DNA of 64,000 bases from Brevundimonas vesicularis NBRC 12165 (GTDB lineage Bacteria > Pseudomonadota > Alphaproteobacteria > Caulobacterales > Caulobacteraceae). Below, one piece after another: positions 35,952 through 45,822 of this stretch. Below the pieces are notes generated by a model that was not told where the DNA came from, did not search any database, and saw only the letters and a list, made by a program, of their open reading frames with translations. A program made the position numbers and the translations under genes. Within the stretch, counting starts at the first letter, position 1. Every line of letters begins with the position of its first letter. The DNA lies in the NCBI RefSeq assembly GCF_001592205.1, contig NZ_BCWM01000006.1:1-64000 (forward strand). Direction: 5' to 3'.

Positions 35952-38930
35952 GTGGCCACGCAATCAATCCGACGCCTACTGACCACCTCGTCCATAGTCT
36001 CGGGTGTCGCGGTGTTTGCAACCGCGCTGGCGGCGGGGCCGACCTGGGCTCAGGCTCAGGATCCAACTTCCGCCGAAGCCGCGACCGAGATCGATACGGT
36101 CGTGGTCACAGGCTCGCGCATCGCTCGGCAAGACTATGTCGCCAACAGCCCGATCGTCACCGTCACCCAGGAAGACATCCGCGCGACCGGCTCGGTGAAC
36201 ATCGAGAGCCTGATCAACGATCTGCCGCAGTTCACCCCCTTGGGTAACGCGGCCTCGAACAGCCCGAACCTGGGCGGCCAGGCGAATGTCCAGCTACGGG
36301 GGCTGGGATCGACCCGAACCTTAGTGCTTCTGAACGGGCGGCGGGTGGTGCCGTCCAACGCTTCTTCAGTCGTCGATCTGAATCTGCTGCCGACCGCACT
36401 GATTTCCAGCATCGAGACGATAACCGGCGGCGCGTCTTCGACCTACGGGTTAGACGCCGTGGGTGGCGTCCTGAACTTCCTTCTCAATCAGAATTTCGAA
36501 GGAGCGCAACTGGATGTGCAGTATGGCGCGTCTTCACGAGGCGACGCTGCGGCAGAGGCGGTCAGCCTCACCGTCGGCGGCGACATCGCCGAAGGCCGAG
36601 GTCATGCGGTGTTTTCCGCAAGTTACTCGAACCGCGAGTCGGTGCTCAACGCAGACCGCTCCTTCGCCGCGATCTCAGGTTTTGCGGGCACCTCGCCCCT
36701 GGGTTCGACGGTGTTCGACGCGACCAATCTTCCTTCGGCGCTCGCAGTCACCGGCGCGGTTCCGGGCGCTTCGCGCGGCGATACGTTCGGCTTCAACAAC
36801 AACGGGACCCTGTTCACCTACCAAGGCGCCCGGGATTACGTCAGCCCGGGAGGCCTCGATTATGAAGGTTTCCGGACGCCTGGCCCGCTCCAGCAGACGG
36901 ATTTCACCTACACGACAGGTGATCGCAACTACATGATCATCCCGCAGACGCGATATAACGTCTACGCCGCTGTGGACTACGAGCTCGCGCCGGCGGCCGA
37001 ATTCTATGCGGACTTCCTGTTCTCTCAGTACGACAGTGGAAACCAGTTGGCTTCGAACCCGGCGACGGGACCCACGACCGGGTTTCGCGTCCCGTCGACC
37101 AACCCCTTCATCCCCGCTGAACTGCGCGGCCTGTTGAACTCGAGGCCGAACCCTGCCGGCAGCTTCCGGCTCGACAAGCGTTTCAACGAGCTCGGCCCGC
37201 GCCGCCAGAACGAGGAGTACTCGGTCTATCAGTTCACCACCGGACTACGGGGCGACCTGATCGGCCTTCGTGACTGGACCTACGACGCCTACATGTCATA
37301 CGGGCGTGTGGACAATGACACGGTCTACACCGGCTATCTGGCGCGGTCAGCTGTCCAGCGGCTGCTGGACGCGCCTGACGGCGGCGCGTCGCTTTGCGCG
37401 GGCGGCTTCAACCCGTTCGGCTTCAACCCCTTGAGCGCCTCGTGCATCGCCTATGTCGGTCGTGTGGCGAAGAACTCGACCACGAACGATCAGAGCGTCG
37501 CCGAGCTCAACCTGCAGGGCGGCGTCCTGACGCTCCCGGCCGGCGAAGTCCGGGTCGCGGTCGGGGCCGCCTATCGTGAACAGAACTACGCCTTCGTCCC
37601 CGATAATCTGCTGCTGAGCACCTTCACCCTGAATGGGGTGACCGGACCTGAACTGGCCGGTAACTCCAGCACGCCCCTGTCAGGGTCGGACCAAGTTTCC
37701 GAGTTCTACGGCGAAATCCTGATCCCGCTTCTCAGTCACCTCCCCTTCGTGCAGAGCCTTGAGACCAATCTGGGCTACCGGGTATCCGACTACGACACCA
37801 TCGGCCGGGTGAGTTCCTACAAAGCTGATCTCAGCTGGGAGATGTTCAGCGGGTTGCGGTTGCGCGGAGGCGTCCAGCGGGCGGTCCGCGCGCCATCGAT
37901 CGGCGAGCTGTTCTCGGCGCAGAACCTGAGCTTCCCGTCGATCGGCGTGCCTGTCTCCTCGACCGGGGTCCGTCAGTTCTCAGGCGATCCCTGCGACATC
38001 CGTGGCGCGTATCGCGCACCGGGCGCTGCGAATGCGACCGCTGTCAGAACCCTGTGCCTGGCGCAGAACGTCCCGACCCAGGTTATCGACACCTACACCT
38101 TCTCCAACTCCCAAGTGTCGGGTCTCACCGGCGGCAACCCCTCGCTTCAGGAAGAAACCGCAGACTCGTTCACGGTGGGCGTCATCTGGCAGTCCCCGTT
38201 CTCCAATCCCTGGCTCAGCCGTCTGTCCGGCTCGATCGACTACTACGACATTTCGATCGAGCAAGTCGTGGGAACCGTCTCGACAACCGAGCAGCTCCGT
38301 CGCTGCTTCAACCAGGACGGGGCCTCGAACCCCAACTACGATCCGAACAATCTGTTCTGCCGGCTGTTCAGCCGTGATCCGAACTCGGGGCAGATCACGA
38401 GCACCTTCGAAACGAACGCCAACCTCGGCACGCTGCAGACAAAAGGCATCGATTTCCAGATCGACTGGAACCTCGAGCTCGACGAAATCGGCGCGCCCAA
38501 CTGGGGTGCACTGGCGTTCAACATCACCGGCACGAAACTCGAGGAATGGCAGCGCCAGGACATTCCGGGTGGCCCGTTCACCGATCGCAAGGGTACCGCA
38601 TCGAACAGTTTCGGACTGACGTTGCCGGAGTGGAAGTTCCTCTCGACGCTGAACTGGATCCAGGATCCGTGGAACATCGGCGTCCGGTGGCGCCATCAAG
38701 GAGCGGTCGAGAACTTCAACAACCGCACCCAGGATCTTGGGGCCTTCAACTATTTCGATCTGAATGCGGCCTACCGCATGAACGAAAGAGTGTCGCTCCG
38801 GGCGGGCGTGAACAACCTCACCGACGAACAGCCCCCGGTCTATGCGCCGGCGATCGCTGCAAACACTGACCCCTCGACCTACGACCTGATCGGCCGGCGC
38901 TACTACGTCGGCCTGACCGCTCGCTTCTAG
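35952..38930 (+). CDS. TonB-dependent outer-membrane receptor
   Basis: 992 aa. Starts at GTG 35952 with GGAGAAG upstream. Signal peptide ends near GPTWAQAQ. A TonB-box-like stretch (EIDTVVVTGSRI) precedes the plug domain (NIESLINDLPQFTPLG, RGLGSTRTLVLLNGRRVV). The beta-barrel ends with YDLIGRRYYVGLTARF. It lacks the STN signalling domain, so it is a plain transport receptor. It precedes a DUF4198 protein, 106 bp downstream on the same strand. The substrate is unknown; a metal chelate is an inference from its surroundings. Confidence 0.92.
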   Translation: MATQSIRRLLTTSSIVSGVAVFATALAAGPTWAQAQDPTSAEAATEIDTVVVTGSRIARQDYVANSPIVTVTQEDIRATGSVNIESLINDLPQFTPLGNAASNSPNLGGQANVQLRGLGSTRTLVLLNGRRVVPSNASSVVDLNLLPTALISSIETITGGASSTYGLDAVGGVLNFLLNQNFEGAQLDVQYGASSRGDAAAEAVSLTVGGDIAEGRGHAVFSASYSNRESVLNADRSFAAISGFAGTSPLGSTVFDATNLPSALAVTGAVPGASRGDTFGFNNNGTLFTYQGARDYVSPGGLDYEGFRTPGPLQQTDFTYTTGDRNYMIIPQTRYNVYAAVDYELAPAAEFYADFLFSQYDSGNQLASNPATGPTTGFRVPSTNPFIPAELRGLLNSRPNPAGSFRLDKRFNELGPRRQNEEYSVYQFTTGLRGDLIGLRDWTYDAYMSYGRVDNDTVYTGYLARSAVQRLLDAPDGGASLCAGGFNPFGFNPLSASCIAYVGRVAKNSTTNDQSVAELNLQGGVLTLPAGEVRVAVGAAYREQNYAFVPDNLLLSTFTLNGVTGPELAGNSSTPLSGSDQVSEFYGEILIPLLSHLPFVQSLETNLGYRVSDYDTIGRVSSYKADLSWEMFSGLRLRGGVQRAVRAPSIGELFSAQNLSFPSIGVPVSSTGVRQFSGDPCDIRGAYRAPGAANATAVRTLCLAQNVPTQVIDTYTFSNSQVSGLTGGNPSLQEETADSFTVGVIWQSPFSNPWLSRLSGSIDYYDISIEQVVGTVSTTEQLRRCFNQDGASNPNYDPNNLFCRLFSRDPNSGQITSTFETNANLGTLQTKGIDFQIDWNLELDEIGAPNWGALAFNITGTKLEEWQRQDIPGGPFTDRKGTASNSFGLTLPEWKFLSTLNWIQDPWNIGVRWRHQGAVENFNNRTQDLGAFNYFDLNAAYRMNERVSLRAGVNNLTDEQPPVYAPAIAANTDPSTYDLIGRRYYVGLTARF

Positions 38931-39036
38931 CCCTGACCGCGGCTCGCCGGATCGGTCTCTGCCGCTGACCCTACCACCACGCCGCTCGGCGATCCGCCGG
39001 CGGAATACCTGAATTGATCGAGAAGGATCGAATGAC

Positions 39037-39840
39037 ATGAAAAAGCGTCTACTACTGGCGGTGACCGCCGGCCTGGGACTATTCGCCAGTGCGGCTGCCG
39101 CGCACGATTTCTTTCTCGTGCCGGATCGCTTCGCCGGCCCGAGGACGCAGCCGCTGATCGTTCACGCGACTTCCTCTTCGGATTTCCCGGCGCTCAATGT
39201 GAGTTCCCCGCAAAGCCGCGTTGGTGCGGTCCGTGCCTCGGTCGGCGGTCATCCCGCGTCCGTGACCATCCAGGACCGGGCAGCCCAGTCCCTTCGGCTG
39301 GCCGTCTCCAGCGAGCGCCCCGGCATGGCAGTGGTCACGCTGCAAACCATCTGGGGCGAGTCGAGCTGGCGGCCGGATCAGGTGGACACCTATCTGGAGG
39401 AGCATCCCTTCAAGGTTGAGGAGGTTGCGGCGGTCCGGCGCTTGCTTCCCGAAGGTTCCACGCTGAACATCCAGTCCCGCCGCCTGGCCAAGACGCTCGC
39501 CTGCTTTGAGACCTGCGACCCGACCGGGACGGGGCCGACGGGTCTGGAAGTCGAGTTTCTTCCGGAGTTCGACGCCGGCCACGCGTCGCCAACGCGGTTC
39601 CAGCTTGTCAGAAACGGCCAGCCGCTGACGTCACACCCTGTCACCGTGAGGTTCGGGCACGGGCAAAGACATGAAGCGATGACCGATCAGGAGGGCCGGC
39701 TGAGCCTTCCCGAAGGGGTGACCGGCCCTGTCATGCTCGTTGCCGCAACCCTGAACGTGCCGAGCCAAGCGGGCGGGAGGTTCGTCACGAACAACGCGTC
39801 CCTGACCTTCAACGCGACTGCAGACCACACCGGCCACTGA
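39037..39840 (+). CDS. DUF4198-family periplasmic protein
   Basis: 267 aa. Signal peptide MKKRLLLAVTAGLGLFASAAAAHDFF. The mature N-terminus with HDFFLVP and the C-terminal half with TDQEGRLSLPE match DUF4198, found with nickel/cobalt or other metal transporters. Two cysteines (ACFETCD) could bind metal. The C-terminus is His-bearing (ATADHTGH). It lies after the TonB receptor, so it may take a ligand from it. Start ATG 39037 after AGAAGGA. Confidence 0.82.
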   Translation: MKKRLLLAVTAGLGLFASAAAAHDFFLVPDRFAGPRTQPLIVHATSSSDFPALNVSSPQSRVGAVRASVGGHPASVTIQDRAAQSLRLAVSSERPGMAVVTLQTIWGESSWRPDQVDTYLEEHPFKVEEVAAVRRLLPEGSTLNIQSRRLAKTLACFETCDPTGTGPTGLEVEFLPEFDAGHASPTRFQLVRNGQPLTSHPVTVRFGHGQRHEAMTDQEGRLSLPEGVTGPVMLVAATLNVPSQAGGRFVTNNASLTFNATADHTGH

Positions 39841-40171
39841 CCTGAGGTCATCGATGGGCGGCCCCTGCTGCTGCGGTCGCGGGGGCTCGCCCTCTTCCGG
39901 TGGGACCTCTCGCGAGCCTGGGTCGTCCATCGCACGACGCCACCCGGTCTGACTGGAGCCGCATCCCGGCCTGCCATGTTGGAGCGACGCCTTTGGACCG
40001 GCGCGGCGACCGGCTTCCTGATCGCGCTCCAGCCGATCCGACCACACGGACCTTTTTCACCGGATCATGACGAGAGCTCAGAGGGGGAGTGCGATCGGAC
40101 GAGGGGACTGAACGTCCGCTGCGTAAGACGATGAGTGAGCGGGACATCGCCTGTCCGCCGGGCCGCGAAGC
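39841..40171. other. Intergenic region, 331 bp, no gene seen
   Basis: No ORF with a ribosome site and normal codon use on either strand. It probably holds the promoter for the acyltransferase at 40172. Confidence 0.55.
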
Positions 40172-41293
40172 ATGACATCCATATCGCCGACGACTGAAGG
40201 CTATCCCGTCGATCTACGAGCCCTCACGAGCCTGCGGGCATTCCTCGCCATGGGCGTAGTTCTGTTCCACTACCAGCTGCAGTGGGACCCGGCACTCGGC
40301 TATAGCCCGATCATCGAACGCAGCCGACTGGCGGTCGACGCCTTCTTCATCCTGTCCGGTTTCATTCTGTTCCACGTCTATGGGCCGTCGTTCGCGGACG
40401 GGACGTTCAGCTATCGGCGCTTCATCGTCGCGCGGCTGGCCCGGCTATATCCGCTGCACCTGATCATCTTGCTGGGAGTGTTGGCCATCGTCGCCAGCGC
40501 GTTCGCTATGGGCGTTGGCTTCGATGCGAGCACTTACACCGTCGCGGGATTCCTCAAAACCCTCATCCTCGTTCAGGCCTGGTTTCCCGACGCCGTCGGG
40601 AACAACTGGAGCGGCCCGAGTTGGTCGCTATCGGCTGAGTGGTTCGCCTATCTCCTGTTCCCCGCGTACGCCCTTCTGGCCACCAGGCTCGGCCGCCGAC
40701 CCTGGCGAATGCTTCTGGTGGGCGTGATCGGCTATGTCGTGATCGACACCGTCTACGGAGCGCTCTTCGGCAAGACCCTGCCGCGCGCCGAGGTCAATCT
40801 GGGCATCTTGCGTATCGCCCCGGCCTTCCTGATTGGCATGGCGCTCCACGGCTTGGGCCACCGCCTCACCGTCAGCCGCCGCCGGGCCGTCGCGGCGACC
40901 TTCGTCTCGACGATCCTGCTCCTGACCGCGATGCAATTGTCTCTCGACGACAGGATCGTCGTCGCGCTGACCGCCCCTCTGATCCTCAGCCTGTCCCTGC
41001 TCGGCCGCACCGGCAGCGAAGGCTTTCTCGCGTCCCGGCCTCTGGTCTTTGCTGGGGAGGTCTCGTTTGCCCTCTATTTAGTCCACATGCCCATCGTCGT
41101 GGCCTGGAAGGGCATCGTGGCAGAACTGCGCGGCATCGACAGCGCCTTCCGGATCACCCCCGCTGAACTGACGGGCTTGTTTGTGGTGACGGTTCTCGTC
41201 GCGATCGCCCTCCATTTGCTGGTCGAGAAGCCCGGCCGCCTGTGGGCCCGCTCCCGGCTGGATCCAGACCGCAAATCGGTTGTTGCAGTGTGA
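40172..41293 (+). CDS. Acyltransferase 3 family membrane protein (OafA-like), copy 1
   Basis: 373 aa with about ten membrane spans. The family signature is near the start: LRAFLAMGVVLFHYQLQW with the catalytic-type His, then VDAFFILSGFILFHVYG and FIVARLARLYPLH. It transfers an acyl group to a sugar or lipid substrate at the cytoplasmic membrane; the acceptor is unknown. It is closely similar to the acyltransferase at 47850. Confidence 0.88.
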   Translation: MTSISPTTEGYPVDLRALTSLRAFLAMGVVLFHYQLQWDPALGYSPIIERSRLAVDAFFILSGFILFHVYGPSFADGTFSYRRFIVARLARLYPLHLIILLGVLAIVASAFAMGVGFDASTYTVAGFLKTLILVQAWFPDAVGNNWSGPSWSLSAEWFAYLLFPAYALLATRLGRRPWRMLLVGVIGYVVIDTVYGALFGKTLPRAEVNLGILRIAPAFLIGMALHGLGHRLTVSRRRAVAATFVSTILLLTAMQLSLDDRIVVALTAPLILSLSLLGRTGSEGFLASRPLVFAGEVSFALYLVHMPIVVAWKGIVAELRGIDSAFRITPAELTGLFVVTVLVAIALHLLVEKPGRLWARSRLDPDRKSVVAV

Positions 41294-41621
41294 AGCTAGG
41301 GCTGGCGCTTTGTTTGGAGTTTGAGCATCCATGCGTCCGCGGCCCTAGTGTCATCGCACATCGCCAACCCCATCCACGTTGTGCGGCTGCGATATGTTCG
41401 CAACGACGCCGAGGAGACCCTGACAAATGACGAACTCCGGGATCTGATGAACCCGGTGCCCCCGTCGTGCCGCCACATTCTGTCTCGCCCCGGGTCGTAC
41501 GCCTGAGTCCAGGCGGAGCGATCATCCACGCTTGGGCATCGCGAGGCTGCCGGACGCCTGGAAGATTTCAAGCGTCTGCGGATTTTCCGCGCCCTCTAGC
41601 GAACGGCCTCTATCGCGTAAG
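41294..41621. other. Intergenic region, 328 bp, no gene seen
   Basis: Short open frames here have no ribosome site and no recognisable family. It lies between the plus-strand acyltransferase and the terminator of the minus-strand copper operon. Confidence 0.5.
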
Positions 41622-41651
41622 AAAAAGCCGCGCCCAGGACCGAGCGCGGCT
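41622..41651 (-). terminator. Intrinsic terminator of the copper operon
   Basis: 8-bp stem (41626-41633 with 41644-41651); read on the minus strand it runs into TTTTT. It is 26 bp past the end of the CopC-like gene. Confidence 0.8.
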
Positions 41652-41676
41652 CTCGCAACGGCAAGGGTCTGTGGGT

Positions 41677-42081
41677 CTAGTGAACCATGAACCGAACGGT
41701 CCCGTTCATCTCATGGCCATCTGCGCCCTGCGCCGACCAGGTCAACACATGATTGCCCTTGCCGATCGTCGGCAAAGGCACGCTGATGGTCATGGCCGGT
41801 TCCGCAGCCGGAAGGGCGACGTCCACGGCGGCCTCATCACCCGTCTTTACGCTGAGCGTCGTCAGACGCATGGCATGCGGAAAGGTGGCGCTGAAAGACG
41901 TCGGCGCCACAGCGCCCATCCAGCCGTCGCTCGGGGTGGTTTGCACCCCGGAGGCCGGGGCGCTCATCGCCATCCCCGACATGTCGTGGCCGGCATGAGG
42001 GTTGGACGCCGTCTGGGCATGAACCGCGCCGGCGGCGGTCGTCATCGCCAGTGCGACGGCCAAGGTGATCAAGGTACGCAT
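41677..42081 (-). CDS. CopC-like periplasmic copper-binding protein
   Basis: 134 aa. Signal peptide ending VHAQTAS. N-terminal Met/His motif PHAGHDMSGMAM, then a CopC-like beta-sandwich (VAPTSFSATFPHAM, DGHEMNGTVRFMVH). It would bind copper in the periplasm. Last gene of copA-copB-lipoprotein-copC-like on the minus strand, followed by a terminator. Called CopC-like rather than copC because a second, more canonical copC lies at 52931. Confidence 0.82.
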   Translation of the reverse strand: MRTLITLAVALAMTTAAGAVHAQTASNPHAGHDMSGMAMSAPASGVQTTPSDGWMGAVAPTSFSATFPHAMRLTTLSVKTGDEAAVDVALPAAEPAMTISVPLPTIGKGNHVLTWSAQGADGHEMNGTVRFMVH

Positions 42082-42094
42082 CGGGAAGGCTCCT

Positions 42095-42409
42095 TTAGTT
42101 CGGTGAATGATCCATGCCGGGCATCTCGGCGGGCATGTTCGACATGTCGTGCTCCGCCGGCGGCGGGGAGGCGGACGGCGAGGCTCGCTCGCGGTTCGGA
42201 GCCGGAGCGCGAGCGGCCGGGCCCGACGTCGCGGTCTGCGACGGCGCGGCCGGAGCAGCCCCCGGCGTCGGCTCGGACGCGACGGCGGGTGGGGCTTCGA
42301 CAGGCACGGGCTGGGCTTCGGCCGGAGCCTGGGCTGGGGTGTCCGCCGCCGGCTGGCAGGCCGCCAGCGCCGCAGCCGAGGCCAGCAGGCTGATGGTCAG
42401 TATTCTCAT
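42095..42409 (-). CDS. Met/His-rich lipoprotein of the copper operon
   Basis: 104 aa. Lipobox LAAC (MRILTISLLASAAALAAC). The middle is Pro/Ala-rich, the end HDMSNMPAEMPGMDHSPN is Met/His-rich and would bind Cu(I)/Cu(II). No close functional name recognised; an accessory copper-binding role is inferred from the motif and operon. Start ATG 42409 with AAGGAGAA. Confidence 0.7.
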   Translation of the reverse strand: MRILTISLLASAAALAACQPAADTPAQAPAEAQPVPVEAPPAVASEPTPGAAPAAPSQTATSGPAARAPAPNRERASPSASPPPAEHDMSNMPAEMPGMDHSPN

Positions 42410-42425
42410 AGTCTTCTCCTTCGGT

Positions 42426-43871
42426 TCAGAACCAGGCCCGGAGGCCGACCACGATCCGCGTGTCCTCTGAGCCGCGACCGGAGGCCTCCAGATAATCCGC
42501 AGTTCCGCCAAAACTCTTCGACCATTCGATCCCGACATAGGGCGCGAACTCCCTGCGGATCTCGTAGCGGAGACGGGCGCCGAGCTGGACCGAGGTCAGT
42601 CCGGTCCCCATTGCAAGCTCGGGGACATCTGAAGCCGAGAAGGCGACCTCGACGCTAGGCTGCAGGATCCAGCGGTTGGTAATGCGCTGATCATACTCAG
42701 CCTCCGCCCGCGCCGTCAGCTCTCCCTTCGTCGACAGGAAGGCGGCGGCGTCGACCTCGAACCAGTAGGGTGCAAGCCCCTGGATGCCGACCACGAGGTC
42801 CGTTCGGTCGGCGCCCTCGGGCCGGTAGGTCTGGCGCACACCGGCCTGCACGTCAAAGAACGGGCGGATGGCACGGCTGTAGAGCGCCTGAAGCTCAGCT
42901 TCCTCCAGACCGCCGCCGAACTCGCCCTCCCCTTCCGATTTCCACCAGAAACGATTGATGTCGCCACCCGTCCAGCCCTGAGCATCCCAGGAGTAGCTTT
43001 CCTCACCGTCTGAAGAGCCCGCTTCCAGTTGGTCGATGATTACGGCGGTCGTCCTGATATCGCCGTTCTCCACGAGAAGCTGCGCGCGCGACGCCATCAT
43101 CTCGCTCGGATCGAACAGCAGGTCCGCCGCATGGGCGGGCCAACCGAGAGCGGCCACGGGGATAGGGTCTTGCGGCGGCCGGCCGGGATTATTCGCGCTC
43201 GTGGGGACGTCGGGCGGCATCGCCATGGCCCCCATCCCGGCCATGTCGTGGCCGGCGTGAGGATCCGATGACGACTGCGTCGGCATCTGGCCCATATTCA
43301 TGGTGGACATGTCATGACCCGCCGCCGAGGTAGCTGGCGTCGCGGACGTCTGCCCCGCGGTCATACCTGACATGTCATGGCCTGCATGCGGATCGGCGGC
43401 AGGCTGAGCGGGAGCCGGAGTTCCCATGTTCATGGTGGACATGTCGGGGCCCGCCGCCGGAGTAGCCGGCGTCGCGGGCGTCTGCCCTGCGGTCATACCC
43501 GACATGTCATGGCCTGCATGCGGATCGGCGGCGGGCTGAGCGGGAGCCGGAGTTCCCATGTTCATGGTGGACATGTCGTGACCCGCATGCGGGTCGGCGT
43601 CAGGCTGGGTCGGAGCCCCCATGTCCATCGTGGACATGTCGTGGCCGGCCATCGGCGCCACGCGTTGCGGTACGGTTCCAGGCGGACAGACTGGCGCACC
43701 GGGTGCGCCCACCCTGGAGAGGTCTCCATCCGGCGCCCCGCGACGCACGCAACCTGTCGGCAGGGGAACGGCCTGGACCCTGGCCGCCGGGGTGTGACCA
43801 GCATGCGACTGCGCGTAGGCCGGAGCGGCCGCGAGCAACAGGGGTACGAGAGCTACAGCAGTCTTGATCAC
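42426..43871 (-). CDS. copB: CopB: outer-membrane copper-resistance protein
   Basis: 481 aa. GTG start at 43871 overlaps the copA stop as GTGA. Signal peptide VIKTAVALVPLLLAAAPAYA. The N-terminal third carries many HDMS(T/G)M motifs in tandem (DPHAGHDMSTMNMG), then the CopB barrel: DRTDLVVGIQGLAPYWFEVD, LTARAEAEYDQRITNRWILQ and RIVVGLRAWF at the end. CopB is thought to bind or export copper at the outer membrane. The repeats are recorded separately. Confidence 0.92.
   Translation of the reverse strand: MIKTAVALVPLLLAAAPAYAQSHAGHTPAARVQAVPLPTGCVRRGAPDGDLSRVGAPGAPVCPPGTVPQRVAPMAGHDMSTMDMGAPTQPDADPHAGHDMSTMNMGTPAPAQPAADPHAGHDMSGMTAGQTPATPATPAAGPDMSTMNMGTPAPAQPAADPHAGHDMSGMTAGQTSATPATSAAGHDMSTMNMGQMPTQSSSDPHAGHDMAGMGAMAMPPDVPTSANNPGRPPQDPIPVAALGWPAHAADLLFDPSEMMASRAQLLVENGDIRTTAVIIDQLEAGSSDGEESYSWDAQGWTGGDINRFWWKSEGEGEFGGGLEEAELQALYSRAIRPFFDVQAGVRQTYRPEGADRTDLVVGIQGLAPYWFEVDAAAFLSTKGELTARAEAEYDQRITNRWILQPSVEVAFSASDVPELAMGTGLTSVQLGARLRYEIRREFAPYVGIEWSKSFGGTADYLEASGRGSEDTRIVVGLRAWF
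43233..43583 (-). repeat. Tandem 132-bp repeats in copB (44-residue Met/His unit)
   Basis: Two near-identical units (43583-43452 and 43451-43320) and a partial third to 43233. Each codes for a 44-aa unit with HDMSTMNMG and DPHAGHDMSGM motifs. Nucleotide identity between units is very high by eye. Confidence 0.85.
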
Positions 43872-45682
43872 GAGGCTGCTCCATCCAACGGACGCACGGT
43901 GACGACGTTGAACATGCCGGCATGCATGTGCATCAACAGGTGGCAGTGGAAGGCCCAGTCTCCGGGCGCGTCGGCAGTCAGGTCGAAGGTGACCTTGCCC
44001 CCCGGCGCCACATTGACCGTATGCTTCAAGGGCTGGTGGCCTTCCGGCCCGCCCGTGACGAGTTCGAAGAAGTGGCCGTGCAGGTGGATCGGGTGCGCCA
44101 TCATGGTGTCGTTCACCAGCGTGACACGGACGCGTTCGTCGCGCTCGAAGCGGATGGGCTCGACCAGCTCGGAGAATTTCCGCCCGTCGAAGCCCCACAT
44201 GAACCGCTCCATGTTCCCGGTCAGATGGATCTCCATCGTGCGGGAGGCCGCGCGCCGGTCCTTGTTCGGCGCGAGAGACACCAGGTCGGTATAGACCAGC
44301 ACCCGGTGCGGAACGTTTTCCAACCCCGTGGGACGCTCTCCCAGACGGTTGATCGGCGACATGTTGACCATATCGACGCCGACGCCGACTGCCATGTTCG
44401 GTGGCGCGTTCTCCGGATCGCGCATGTTCATGCCCGACATCGAACCGTGGTCCATTCCGGCCATGGCGTCCGGGCCCTGCGTGCCGCTCATCGCGCCATG
44501 GTCCATACCAGGCATGGACCCGTGGTCCATACCCGCCATCGAGCCGCCGCCATGGTCCATGCCGGCCATTCCTCCCATGCCCATATCGCGCATGGTCAGG
44601 TTGGGAACCTCGCGTAGCGGCGGAACCTCCGCCGTCATACCGAGACGGGGCGCCAGAGTGGCCCGCCCCATGCCCGATCGGTCGATCGCCTCTGAAACAA
44701 TCGTATAGGCGCGGTCCTCGGTCGGCCGGACGATCACGTCATAGGTTTCGGCCACCGAGATCTGGAACTCGTCGGTCTCCACGGGCCGGACGTTGTCGCC
44801 ATCGGCCTGGACCACGGTCATCGCCAGTCCCGGGATACGAACATTGAAGATGGACATGGCCGAGGCGTTGATGACCCGAAGGCGGACGCGCTCGCCCGGC
44901 CGGAACAGGCCGGTCCAATTTTCTTCCGGGCCATGCCCGTTGATCAGATAGGTATAGGTGGAGCCGTTGACGTCGAGAATGTCCCGGGGGTCCATGCGCA
45001 TGCCCCCCCACATCCGGCGTTCCTCCAGGCTCATCCGGTCGCTGCCGTCGATCAGGCCGGTAAGCGATGTCCGCTGGCGATTGAAGTAGCCCGGATTCTT
45101 CTTGAGCTTTTCGAGGATTTCGTGGGGGTTCATGAAGCTCCAGTCCGAGAGCACCAGCACATGCTCTCGATCGTAGCCGACGGGGTCGGCCCCGGCCGGA
45201 TCGATAACGATCGGACCATAGTGTCCCAAAGCTTCCTGCAGGCCGGAGTGACTGTGATACCAGTAGGTCCCGGACTGGATGATCGGGAACTCATAGACGA
45301 AGGTTTCGCGAGGCCGGATGCCGGGGAAGCTGACGCCAGGGACGCCATCCATCTGGAAAGGCAACAGCAGGCCGTGCCAATGGATCGAAGTGTCCTCGTC
45401 CAGACCGTTATGAACCGCGAGACGGACGTTCTGGCCCTCACGCAACCGCAGCAACGGGGCGGGAAGGACCCCGTTGATCGTCGTCGCCATAGCGGTTCGA
45501 CCGCCAACGGTGAAAGGCGTGTGTCCGATGGTTAGGTCCACATTGGGGCCGGTCAAGGTCGGCAGATCCGCCCTCAGCCCCTGCGATCCGGTTTGCGCCC
45601 ACGCGGGCATCAGGCCCTGCAGGGCCAGCGCGCCGCCGCCAACGGCCGCGCCACGCAAAAGGGCTCGACGATCGAGCTTCAT
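43868..45682 (-). CDS. copA: CopA: periplasmic multicopper oxidase
   Basis: 604 aa. Tat signal with twin arginine: MKLDRRALLRGAAVGGGALA. Copper ligands: HWHGLL, WYHSHSG, HPIHLHGHFFEL and WAFHCHLLMHMHAGM. A Met-rich insert near residues 370-430 (GSMAGMDHGSMPGMDH) is the CopA/PcoA hallmark and binds Cu(I). It oxidises periplasmic Cu(I). First gene of the copA-copB operon; start ATG 45682 with GGAG. Confidence 0.95.
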   Translation of the reverse strand: MKLDRRALLRGAAVGGGALALQGLMPAWAQTGSQGLRADLPTLTGPNVDLTIGHTPFTVGGRTAMATTINGVLPAPLLRLREGQNVRLAVHNGLDEDTSIHWHGLLLPFQMDGVPGVSFPGIRPRETFVYEFPIIQSGTYWYHSHSGLQEALGHYGPIVIDPAGADPVGYDREHVLVLSDWSFMNPHEILEKLKKNPGYFNRQRTSLTGLIDGSDRMSLEERRMWGGMRMDPRDILDVNGSTYTYLINGHGPEENWTGLFRPGERVRLRVINASAMSIFNVRIPGLAMTVVQADGDNVRPVETDEFQISVAETYDVIVRPTEDRAYTIVSEAIDRSGMGRATLAPRLGMTAEVPPLREVPNLTMRDMGMGGMAGMDHGGGSMAGMDHGSMPGMDHGAMSGTQGPDAMAGMDHGSMSGMNMRDPENAPPNMAVGVGVDMVNMSPINRLGERPTGLENVPHRVLVYTDLVSLAPNKDRRAASRTMEIHLTGNMERFMWGFDGRKFSELVEPIRFERDERVRVTLVNDTMMAHPIHLHGHFFELVTGGPEGHQPLKHTVNVAPGGKVTFDLTADAPGDWAFHCHLLMHMHAGMFNVVTVRPLDGAAS

Positions 45683-45822
45683 ACCTTACTCCGTAATCCT
45701 GTAGCCGACGTGCGGACGCCGACCCTCTGAAGTACCTACGCGTCCAGGACGCCCATCCCTCGTGACAGGCTGCCGCAGCCTGCTGACGGAAATCGACCGC
45801 CGGTCATCGGTTCCGCGTCGGC

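Noticed and set aside
41294-41621. A 61-codon plus-strand frame starting at 41321
   Set aside because: No ribosome site, no family match and atypical composition for a protein.
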